This document shows positions 11,883-22,211 of a stretch of 64,000 nt of DNA, one piece after another. The translations under genes and the position numbers were made by a program. The stretch is from Silene latifolia (taxonomy: Eukaryota; Streptophyta; Magnoliopsida; Caryophyllales; Caryophyllaceae). Position 1 is the stretch's first letter; every line of letters begins with the position of its first letter. Under the pieces are notes generated by a model. It was given only the letters and a program-made list of their open reading frames with translations. It was not told the origin of the DNA and ran no database searches. The stretch lies in contig NC_133537.1 of assembly GCF_048544455.1 (NCBI RefSeq), positions 70,961,634-71,025,633 on the forward strand, written 5' to 3'.

Positions 11883-14800
11883 TCATTGGCTAACACCTCC
11901 AGTATCATCAGAGACGCACGGTGAGTCGGAGTCAAAGTTATCATGTGCAGGTGATGCTTCTACACCACGAATCTCCTCAATCATCTGGACAACTTGGCTC
12001 ATCCTAGGCCGTTGATCAGAAGACATGGACGTACAAGCCATGGCAATTTGTAACAAACCCACCATCTCTTCCTCAATGTCCTTGTACCTCATCAACTCGA
12101 GATCAAACACCTCGGCTGTCCACTCTTCTCTTACCACTGACTGGACCCACTTTGGAAGATCCACCACTCCGCCAACTCCAACTGTGCCGTAAGGCCCACT
12201 TCCTTCCACAACTGATGGATATTTCCCTGTAAGAATATGGAGGATAAGACCATGAACTTGTGAGGATTACAAAGCACCTGAAATGTGACCAACTTGCACC
12301 AAATCATTTATATTTTCCGATACAATCAAATACTCCCCCTGAAATAAGCAGTCTCTTTTGTTCTGAAAGTACTAGTAATAACTAATATGCATGTATCCAA
12401 GACATTATTTAAATAGCCCTACTCCCCACCATTCCAATTGATAGTATACATTTTTCAGAATTACCCCCTATTATTTTGAAAAATAGAAAGAAACTATTAT
12501 ATGGAGGGATTAATCAACCTTCTATTTAGTCAAGATGTGCCTTTTGAGTCCACTGTAATTGTCTCTTAAGCAAGGAAATGGGATGGGAAGGGAGAGTAAG
12601 GCTTAGTGCCCTAAGATACGGATTTTAGAAGCTATAGGTACAGCTATGGTGCTCCTGACATTCCGGTTATCATACATTGTTAGATTTTGCTCTCATGAAA
12701 AATAAACTATGGCAAGAAGGTTTATTATGTAAAACCTACACGTAAATAGACAGCAGTACTTAGAGTCTTAGACGTGTATTCTCTGCCTTTTAGAAGGGGT
12801 ATGTGATAATTATTAATGGACAGAATAGCCAATCTTTGTGATTTTCAGAAAGCTGAGGTCAATTGTCTCTTAACCAAATTCTGCACTAGGTAGTTATGAA
12901 GCACATGTACAAGGATTACACGTGGGATTTGTTCACTTGCCTGTTAGCAACTCAAGCAAAAAGACTCCAAATGAGTAGACATCGGCTTTTTGTGTGAGTC
13001 TACGACCATCCCGAGATTCAGGAGCACGGTACCCATTGGATTTGCAGTTGTTAGCCGACAACGGGGAAAAGCTGGAGAGGCCAAAGTCAGAGACACATGC
13101 ATCGCCGGCTTTATCAATGAGGATGTTTGTTGATTTGATATTGCCATGGATAAGCTTGAGTTCCCTACAAGAGTTATGGATAAATGCCACTCCTCTAGCT
13201 GCTCCTGCTGCTATCTTCAACCTTACTGTCCACTCCAAAGGGGTACGTCCAGGTCCTCTATTCCCTGCAACAGACAAATATATGGTCCTTAGAGCAAGTC
13301 TTTCAATCCACTTTCATTTACAATCTATTTTTGATCTAACTAGTGAATTGTGAAGACCACTAGATCTAGAGCTCTAGACCATTTCATTTTATAGCTCAAA
13401 AATTGGATAAAATATATTCAGAATGACACAATAAACGATAAAAATTTGTCCGTCCACACTGCTAATAACTTTCAAAATTACTAGACTGTATCCTGATTTA
13501 CTACACAATAATAATTGTAGTGATGACCTAATGGCATAAACTACCAGGAAAGGTACAAGCAAGCACCGTTATGTAGACTTGTTATTCTAAACAATCCATC
13601 TATGACCTCATGAGCAAACAATTCAGGTAAATAATCGTAGAGACGTAAATGAAAGTTTATCCAAATACCCGTGTAATTTTTGTCCCCTTAGTGTTTCATA
13701 GGCAATTATTTTCCATATTTCCAATGGAGCCAAAGATTCATTACTCTTTGGTTATGGATTATAATGGAATAAATCAAAATGGCTCACTAAAGTGGCTGCG
13801 CTTCTTTCCTTTGTGAAGCAGCGGTCCTTCGATGTAGTTTTCGGCGCAATTTTCATCTTGGGTCATTCGGAAACAGCCTCTTTGTGTTGCTAACACAAGG
13901 GTAAGGCTGCGTACATCCGACCCCCCCTTACCCCGCAATTTGCGGGAGCCATTGAGGCACTGGGGTAATGTTGTTGTTGTTGTTGTAGTGTTTCATAGGC
14001 AATTAGCCCTATGTTACTCCAACTCTTCTGATTTCCCCACGTACCCGTACCCGTGTCCGACACTCGACACTTGGACAAGGGTATGACACTTTGACACCTC
14101 ATTTTAAGTCAAAGTATGCATATTTTCCATAAAAATGGCCCGAGTCCAACACTTGACACACACCCGTCTCGGATACTTCTAAAAGAGTCTGAGCAACATA
14201 GAATTAGCCTAATTCATTTTTAAAAATTTAATCATAGTTAATAACTTTAAAAAGCGTTTCACAACTTTTTTTTATTATCATAATATATCTCCTTGATTAA
14301 GCATAAAAATGACAAAAGCACAACCAAAAATTCCAAAAGAGAAAACAAAGACAAAAAGAGGGAGTACAAACAAATGTAAGAAGAGCAGGTCAAGACAAAG
14401 GCTTATTACATTGACTGAAGGCTGGAAAATGAGCAGGTAGGTTTGTGGATTGTAATACGGAGTACTATATTAATAAGTGGGTCACATAATTGGTTGGACA
14501 TAAGCAGAATTTGTAGGGTGAGGGTGGGGGTCTCTTTTCATATAAAATTCCAATATAAGTCATGAAAAGAAACAAAAAAGTTAAAGTGAACGTTAACACT
14601 TCTATCATGGACCAGGCCTCCTCATATACATATTACAGTACATAGATGATAGATACTGATATCTTTCTCATATCGCTTTCTCTCCTTTCCCCAAAACGAG
14701 CAATGATGTTAATAGCTGCTTATAATCCACTGTTACAGTTTAGTAAATTAATTAAAGGCTTAATACAATAGTTCTCGTTCAACAAAAGCCGTGCGTCTAG

Positions 14801-17027
14801 TGTTAATACAATAGTTCTCGTTCAACAAAAGCAGTGCGTCTTTTGTTCATGCAATGCCTGTGCATGTCTAACTTCACACCTTGTGTCTATCGCTACAGGC
14901 CATTGTCACACATTTATGAGTCAATGCTACGCGTGGTTTTTAGGATTAGATATTTAGCGTTTCATGAGTGTATGATCATCACACTTACACGGAAGGTTTA
15001 AAATATTGGCCGTGACACAAAGTAGAGATTTGGGAAGTTATCGAAACCAAGATTTAATACTATGCTCACGCCTCACAGCACTACATTTGAGTATGTAACC
15101 CATCCCTCATTCCCTCATACCTACACCGCCAAATGTTTACTGTATAAGAAAGAAACATCTGATGAACATTAACCCCACATCACATGCAAACTCTGGCATA
15201 ACGCTATTACCTAAGCTTCCTCATAAATAACCTTTCAGTATCTCATTAAGCCTCAGCGGTTAACTTCCACATTCCATCTTTTAAGCCTGGAAATATTCAT
15301 TACACCTTCCATATTCCTACTCTCAAGAAGCTTTAATTAGTTTATTAATGCTGATGTTAATACTACTAGTTCAATAAATTATTCACTAATTTCTTTTTCA
15401 ACCTCTGCACTACTACTATAGACTATAGTATACTACCACTCTTTTCATGTTTAGCTAACAAATGACTATGGATTAGAGAATTTACCAACTTATCATGGTA
15501 CATTGCATAATCCATTTTGCAGAAATTTTGTGCAATAAGACAGAGAGCAGTAATAACAAAATTATCCCAGTGCCTGCCTCAATGGCTTCCGCAAATTGGC
15601 AGGATCGGATACTCGGAGGATGTACGCAACACAAAGAGGAGGTTGTTTTCCGAAATGCAATAAAGATAAACGAGAAAGGAAAAATAGAGGAACAATAGAA
15701 TATGATGATTACCATGAAGAAGCCAGAATAAGCTACCATTAGGCAAGTAATCAAACACCAACAATTTCTCATCCCTTGCAAAATAATACGCTTTAAGAGT
15801 CACCAAATTAGGATGCCTTAATTTCCCTAAAACCTCCATCAACTGCTCAAACTCCTTCTTCCCACCACCGCTACCACCCACATTGGCTTCCTTCAACCTC
15901 TTAACCGCGACAACCGTCCCGTCATCCAACACAGCCTTATACGCAGTCCCAAATACCCCTTTCCCCAACATCTCAGCCGACGCCCTCAATAAATCCTCCA
16001 GTTCAAACCTCCTCACTCCTTCCGAGAAAACCATCCTCCCACCCCCAGTTCCAACACCGCCACCATGAATACCACCACCACTACCTCTGTAGGGACTGGA
16101 GGAATAGACAATCTTCTCCCCACCTGAAATGACGCTTCCACCCTTCTTCTTCCTCCAGAAATAACAATACAACAATGCGGAAATCAAAGCCAATAGCAAT
16201 ACATCACCGACAATAATCGCTATTATCGCCCACAAACTCATCTTTCCACGCCCATTACCATTCCCGGGTTTCTTCGGGTATAGCTTCCCGGGTAACGCGC
16301 TCGGAGTAGACGATATCGTCACAGTCGGGTTTTGGTTTTGATTCGGGCCGGGGTTTAGGTTTCCGGGTTTGGTCGGGTCAGTTTCTGTCTGTTTGCAGGG
16401 AGCAAGAGGGGGACCACAGAGAGCAGCATTACCATAAAACGACGTGGCAGGAAAACCAGCAAAAACCCTTGGAATTTGTCCAGTAAAGCTATTAGCACTG
16501 ATATTGAGTTCCTGCAGGTCAGGGAGTTGGAGGCCGGCGATGTTACCAGTAAGGTTGTTACCCTCGAGACGTAGGGTGAGTAGGTGGGTGATACGGTTAA
16601 GTTGGTCAACGGGGAGGGGACCGGAGAGAGAGTTGTGAGAGAGGTCGAGGCGAAGGAGAAGCGGGAGAGAGGAGAGGGAAGCGGGAATGGGACCGGAGAA
16701 GCGGTTATGGGAGAGGAAGAGGAGTTTGAGGGAGGGGAGAGGGAGAGGGAGGGAGGAAGGGAGGGGGCCGGAGAAGGAGTTGTGAGAAAGGGAGAGTACG
16801 CGGAGGGAGGAGAGTGGGAGGGTGTTGAGGAGGGTGAGGGGGAAGGGGCCGGTTAAGGAGAGGTTTTGAAGGAGGAGTTTGGTGATTTGGGAGTGGGTGT
16901 TGCAGGTGATGGTTGGGTGGGTGCAGAGGGATTGTGGGGTGGTGTGGTTGTATGTGGGGAGGGGGAGGGAGATGGAGATGGAGATGGAGATGGAGATGAG
17001 TAGGGGGAGGATGAAGAAGGGTGACAT
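11883..17027 (-). CDS. LRR class III receptor-like kinase, probably catalytically atypical
   Basis: Three coding exons on the minus strand, 17027-15713, 13264-12941 and 12226-11883, total 1,983 bases and 660 residues. The order is: signal peptide (about 1-24, an ISISIS-rich core), N-cap with CNTHS, about five leucine-rich repeats, LCGPPL end cap, Pro/Asn-rich stalk, membrane helix (AIIAIIVGDVLLLALISALL), then a kinase domain opening FELEDLLRASAEMLGKG. The glycine loop and VAVKRL lysine are present and DFG is kept (SDFGLS), but the catalytic loop reads HGNIKSTN instead of HRDLK..N, as is usual for this class, so phosphotransfer is doubtful. The end is VEASPAHDNFD. It resembles Arabidopsis At1g68400-type proteins by memory. 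Intron 1 (2,448 bp, GT-AG, phase 1) holds a SINE; intron 2 (714 bp) requires a GC donor (ACAG/GCAAGT) to keep frame. The role is plasma-membrane signalling; the ligand is unknown. Confidence 0.93.
12227..12940 (-). other. GC-AG intron 2 of the LRR receptor kinase
   Basis: Minus-strand exon 2 ends CTAACAG and the intron starts GCAAGTGA at 12940. It ends TTCTTACAG before GGAAATATCC at 12226. Only this pairing gives L-T-G-K-Y-P-S-V in frame. Using the nearby GT at 12936-12935 with the same acceptor shifts the frame into a non-family sequence. AG/GCAAGT is the known strong consensus for GC-AG introns. No cDNA is available here to prove it. Confidence 0.8.
13709..13985 (+). mobile_element. Au-type SINE inside intron 1 of the receptor kinase
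   Basis: The 3' half contains GGAAACAGCCTC, GGTAAGGCTGCGTACATCCG, a GCAATTTGCGGGAGCC passage and CACTGGGGTAATG followed by five TTG units, all hallmark pieces of the Au SINE family. An exact 20-bp target duplication, TAGTGTTTCATAGGCAATTA, flanks it at 13689-13708 and 13986-14005. The unit between the repeats is 277 bp, longer than the roughly 180 bp usual for Au, with an extra AT-rich 5' portion (13709-13790). The insertion is sense-opposite to the host gene and intronic. Confidence 0.9.
14760..14841. repeat. Two-copy 43-bp tandem duplication in intron 1
   Basis: The 39-bp segment starting TTAATACAATAGTTCTCGTT occurs at 14760-14798 and again at 14803-14841 with a single base difference. It is a recent small tandem duplication inside the receptor-kinase intron. 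I see no coding or regulatory meaning. Confidence 0.85.
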
Positions 17028-17218
17028 CGTTGGGAGTGAGTGTGAGAGTGTGTTTGGGAAGTGGGGAGGATGGAGAGAGAGTAATGAAGGACAAATGAGG
17101 TCAGGTGGAACATGGTGGAATTTAATACTATCATTTGTTGGGGCTCAGTAACGGTAACGTTACGGAGGACGGATGAGGGTGGCCTATTCACTGCACTTAA
17201 CTACCAAAATTATGAGTC

Positions 17219-17406
17219 AAGATCCTCTCCATTTCCTAAAAAGAAATGGAGAGGCCATTTCCTATCAACGGACCGGATTGCATCTTGTTAATATCAAACG
17301 GTTCACGATTTATGCAAGAAAATAAAGGTTTAATAGGGTGTAGAGGGGAAAATATTATTAAATGGTTTGTGAGAGGAAATGGAGAGAAAGAAATGGAGAG
17401 GATCTT
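17219..17406. mobile_element. Small inverted-repeat element upstream of the receptor kinase
   Basis: AAGATCCTCTCCATTTC at 17219-17235 is matched in reverse by GAAATGGAGAGGATCTT at 17390-17406. A further perfect 12-bp hairpin, CCTCTCCATTTC with GAAATGGAGAGG, lies at 17224-17254. The 188-bp unit sits about 190 bp 5' of the kinase start codon, in the presumed promoter. It could be a MITE; no clear target duplication was found. Confidence 0.5.
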
Positions 17407-17445
17407 AATTGCAAAATTATGTCCATTTTTTATTCCTTCATAATA

Positions 17446-20376
17446 TTTTTTTTTTTTTTTTGACATTAATGAACTTTATATATTAAAGCAAAGAAACAAA
17501 TAGAAGTGTTAATACATAAGAAAACATATCAGCCCGTAGCAAGGCGAACTGACCAGTGAACAAACAAACGAAGGAAATTTTGAATTGCGGACAAGGAGTG
17601 ACGCAATTCTATTGGGACTGGCTTTGAGGAAGCCAGAACAGCTGATAATTTTTTAGACGTAACCCGGAAGGAAACGGAAGGTAATGAAGCAGATTGAGCT
17701 CTGTACATGGTGAGAAGAAGCCCTTTCGTTGTTGCCGCAAAGAAAGAGGATGCACGAACGAAATGCATAGGGGTGTAAACGAGCCGAGCTGAGCTCGAGC
17801 TCGGGTGGGTTCGGGCTCGGCTCGAATTTTTTAGCTCGAGCTCGGGCTCGGCTCGAAACTCGTCGAGCCTAAAAAATTGAAGCTCGAGCTCGGCTCGGGA
17901 AAAGCTCGAGCTCGGCTCGAGTTCGAATCGAGCTCGTTTTGTCATTATATATTTTCCCTTTCTCACTTTTTAAATCTAACTAAATATAAATATTTTTGAA
18001 AAATAACTAAATTATAAAATAGTAAAAAATATTATATCATGATATACTTATAAAAATGTCTAAATAACATATAATTTGAAATAAAAATAATACTACAATA
18101 TAAAGATTATACAAAAAAATTTATAAACGAGCCCAAACGAGCTTCCGAGCCGAGCCTTGCTGAGCTCGGGCTCGGCTCGTATTTAGCCAAGCTCGGCTCG
18201 AGCTCGAGCTCGTTTTGACCGAGCACGAGCCGAGCTTTGACCGAGCCGATTCCGAGGGCTCAACGAGCCGGCTCATATCATTGACAGCCCTAGAAATGCA
18301 CAAAAGGAGCGGCCGTGAGAGAATCTGATGTAGAAATGATGAACTGATCCCTAGGAGTTGACCTGTGAACCATAATAGAATAAGAAACATCAGAGACAGG
18401 CAGAACATGGTCATATATCGGATGAAGTAAAACGCCGACTCAGAATCGAAGTGGCAAAAGTGTGCGGTGAGGGTGAGTGGCAAGAAGGTAGTCTGACAAA
18501 TATAAAATCTGAACTGGGTTAACATTGCAGTCCTCAAAGACGACGGAGTTACGGACCATCCAAATGGCCTTAATAACACAAAGAAAGTGAAGAAGACAAC
18601 AATCGGAATTATCCTTGAGCCTGTGAAAATACACAATATGATCTGCAAGCCATCGCTGCAAGGAAACTGCTAGGTTAGCCACAAAATTAAGACCAAGAGC
18701 TGAAGAAAGCAACATGTCGAGCAACAGTACAAGAGCGGAATAAATGATCTAAAGACTCAGTAAAAGAGTGACAAAAAACACAAGAAATACTAACCTGAAT
18801 ACCACGCAGAGAAAGATTATCTAAAGAGGGAAGGATATTATGTACAATGCGCCAAACAAGCAGAGGTAACTTGGGAGAGCACTGAATACCCCAAAGAACT
18901 TTCCAAGGAAAAAGCGAATAAAACGAGGGTGAGTAGGAAAAGGATTGACGTGACAGTAAAAATGAATTACCTGATCGAACTGTGTAAACTCCATCCTTAG
19001 TGAATTTCCAGTAGAGGAAATCGTCGATATCAATATGAGGCGGTTCCATAGAAATAATAATCTTGGCACATGGAGACTCAAAAACGTGAAAAACTGCACT
19101 ATGATTCCAATTACCTGACGAAGTGAGCAAAGTAGAGAGCACTGGAGAGGCAGCAGAAAAAGATGGGCGAACAGAAGGAATGTTCCCATTAATCCAGCGA
19201 CTTCTGAGCAAATCAACTGAGACACCATTGCCCAGTTTCCAAGACAAAGCAGGAGAAAAAGCAGAAGCTGCACGACATAAGCCAGCCCATAAAAACGAAG
19301 GATGAAAGACTTTAGATCTCAAAGCGGGAATTGGTAAATCCTTCTTGTACTTGGGGATCATAAACTTTGCCAATAAACCAGAGGGTTGATGATGAATACG
19401 CCAAAAATTCTTCATAAGAGAAGCTTGACTCAACAGTGAGACAGACTTGACATCAAGTCCACCATTCTCCCGAGGAAGCTGTAAAGAGTCTCTAGAAAGC
19501 CAGTGAATAGAACGATGGCGAATATCTTTACGCCACCAAAAGGCTGCAATCAAAGAGTCAATGTTCATACAAATCCCAATTGGAAAAGGGATAGAAGTCA
19601 TCAAATATCAGATTGAACCCAGAAGAATGGAGTTGATGATGAGCAGTTTACAAGGCTGACTGAGATGAAGAGAAGACCAGGCAATAATACGAGTTGTCAT
19701 CTTGTCCACAAGAGGCTGAAACACAACAGACTTCTTTGAGGGAAGATCGACAGGGACACCTAAATAATTCCCAAAACAAGTAGAAGTCTTTATCTTGAGT
19801 ATAGAAGCCATATGTGATTTGAAATCAGGCGGTGCATTTGGACTGAATTTAATAAATGATTTATCAAGATTTATCATCTGGCCAGAGGCAAGTTCGAAGA
19901 AACGAAACAAATCCCGGAGAACCTCAAAAGAACCAGGAGTAGCTTTACAGCAAATAAAGACATCGTCGACATAGAAAAGGTGAGTGATATGAGGAGCATA
20001 TCGCGAAATCTTGATACCATGTATAGATCCAGCCTTGGCAGCGGCGCGCAGTTGGCTGGACAAAATCTCCATACACAAAATAAACAAATAAGGGGAAAGC
20101 GGATCACCCTGCCTCAGGCCGCAAGAAGGTCGAAAGGTAGCAGATGGTTCGCCATTAATCAGGATATTGTAAGTAACCGTGGATATGCATTCCCAGATAA
20201 TATTCTGCCAAAAGATAGGGAAACCAAATTTCTTCAAAACAACAATGAGGAAAGGCCAGGAAACGCGGTCAAACGCTTTGTGCATGTCAAGTTTCAGAGC
20301 AGCATAAGAAACAGTGCCTTTCTTGGTCTTATTCAGATAGTGCATAATTTCATGTGTAATAAGACAACCATCCGAC
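17446..20376 (-). mobile_element. L1-like LINE, 3' portion (RT and zf-RVT)
   Basis: The minus-strand LINE ends at a 16-base A tail (T run 17446-17461) after a TTTGCTTTAATATATAAAG-type 3' end. Coding reads, in order, ALKLDMHKAFDRVSW (RT motif A, about 20260), GLRQGDPLSPYLF (motif B, about 20115), YVDD (catalytic, about 19970), then a zf-RVT region with WKVLWGIQCSPKLPLLVWR (about 18890) and ending near the QILYLSDYLLA passage (about 18500). One in-frame stop lies at 19605-19607 and a frame shift near 18710, so it is inactive. The 5' continuation is at 29698-29978, separated by a 9.3-kb copia insertion. A hAT element sits in the 3' part. Confidence 0.9.
17768..18292. mobile_element. Non-autonomous hAT-like foldback element, 525 bp
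   Basis: The ends read TAGGGGTGTAAACGAGCC and, reversed, TAGGGCTGTCAATGATATG. An 8-bp target duplication, GAAATGCA, lies at 17760-17767 and 18293-18300. The 8-bp duplication and TAGGG-TGT ends fit hAT. Inside, two GC-rich arms (17780-17945 and 18121-18280) built of GAGCTCG/CGAGCTCGG words are mutually inverted around an AT-rich loop, so the transcript would fold into a long hairpin. It is inserted in the LINE 3' region. Confidence 0.75.
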
Positions 20377-21429
20377 TGTGGGGTAATATCCGTATAAGAT
20401 CCTTTAAATTTAGGACTATAACGTAAATTTAACATGTGAAATATGGTCATAAACGAAAAACAATGAAAAACGATAAAGCACAAGAATTAACCTTCGGTCC
20501 TAGTGCAATTCGGCAATGAGAGATCAAAGTAGACCTCCTCCTAATTGTTGCACCCAAGAACGTCTGAGAATATGCCCTTGTGCTAGAAATGTGTTCTCTA
20601 ATTGCCTTGCAATATTGAGAGAACTTGATGTGAGTTTTTACCAGATGTGAGATCTAGGTTTCAGAGAGAAAATGATCTCCAAAACCCTAATTTTGTTGTC
20701 AAAATGAATTAGGTTTCAAAAGGAGAGAAGGCTCTCCTTTTGTTGCCTCGGTCCGCGGGTCACTAGAGGAGGGAGTGGGCTTTCCACTTTCTCCTCATTT
20801 AACTCGTGATCCGACTCGTCTCGCTAAAATGTATATGACGCGGTTTTTATTATAAATCGTCATCGGTTATCGGCTATTAAAATGTCAACTAATAACACGG
20901 GTTAGTTGAAGTAATAATACATGTCCGACAAAGACGATATTGTATAATTAATTTATTCAATATACATTAATCGAATATAAATCATTTACATTCAATTTAC
21001 GAATTAACTGCTTAATTCGCCTTAGCCCATTTTATTTAATCCGTATTAAATAAAATATCTCAACATCACGTTTGACTAATTACTAGTCAATAACTCGGAC
21101 TAACTGGTTAGTCAAAATTGGCATCAACATGACTGTATTTTCATACTGTCACATCTCTCAAACGTATCCTATAGGTGTGACTTTTAGGGACCAGTTGATC
21201 ACCGCCATCTGTATGACAATAACGTCAAACTTATCTAGCAAGCCAACCGTTATTGATAAACGTGGATCAACTGATAATAATACCAAAAGTATGCCCTTTG
21301 ATCCTTTTAGAGATTTATAAGTCCTTGCACTAACTGTTAAGGACACCAGCCCCAACAAGCTCCCACTTGTCCGTACAAGTGTATGTGCAATGACGTTATC
21401 CGCACTAACTGGAGGACACAGCTCCAACA
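20377..21429 (-). repeat. 3' LTR of the 9.3-kb copia element
   Basis: Begins TGTGGGGTAATATCC and ends AGCTCCAACA on the plus strand. It is paired with 28644-29697 and adjoined on the element side by the purine-rich AAGTGGGAGTT (minus strand, 21440-21430), a polypurine tract. Confidence 0.93.
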
Positions 21430-22139
21430 AACTCCCACTTATCCGTACAAGTGTATGTGCGATAACCGATTCTCATATTCATTTAAAATTTCTCCCACTC
21501 AATGTAAAACAATTTGCAGATCCGGATCCACAAAGGTCGTATTTTACAATCGATCTGTATCATGAGTGGTTTCCCCGACTAGAGAGTAACTTAACTGATA
21601 AAACGAATCCGTATCCGAGCATGGCCATGCATTTCGATTCTGACTCCTCGAGTGGCCCCGAGAAATATCGAGTACGATAAAGGCTGAATATTTCCTTCAA
21701 CTCGACTCCTTCCGATCTAAGCACGGCATGAAATGACCCAGAAAAAATCTACTTGGCCCCCTGTTACGGATGACCGTGAGAAAGAAACCAAAGTCACCCA
21801 AAATCTGCCTTAGTCTCAAGAGACAGTCGATAGTCAAAAGAATCGACTCTTAGGATCACCATGGAGGTCCTATCCACGACCTGGCACCGAATGTTATAAA
21901 ACATTTAGGACTCCACGTCGATGTCACAATTGTGTCCTACGAGATATCCGTATAACTCGCCTCTCGTGATTGGTCGAAACCGTTTGACTTATGGCTTGTT
22001 GAACCCACCATCAACCAACGTCACAAAATAATTGCCAGAGTTATCAGCTCTTATGGGCAATTAAGGACCAAAAATATAATGTTTGTTCAGTTCACTTTGT
22101 GGTGTTCAAAATTGTCGTACAAATTCCACATGAAAAACA

Positions 22140-22211
22140 AAATATATAAATATCAAAACGATGATGTCGTATAGAGTACATAAGGGAATGAATCTAATCC
22201 ATAAAAGAGTA
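22140..22211 (-). other. 3' untranslated stretch between RNase H and the 3' LTR (part of 21430-22211)
   Basis: The 780 bases between the RNase H frame and the 3' LTR (21430-22211) carry no gene. They include a partly duplicated copy of the LTR-edge wording (ACTCCCACTTATCCGTACAAG at 21430-21450 resembles LTR positions 21359-21379). I see nothing else. Confidence 0.5.

Noticed and set aside
16584-17191. Long frames on both strands over the LRR exon
   Set aside because: GC- and purine-biased coding of the leucine-rich repeats leaves shadow frames open. The receptor kinase frame has domains and splice sites; the others do not.
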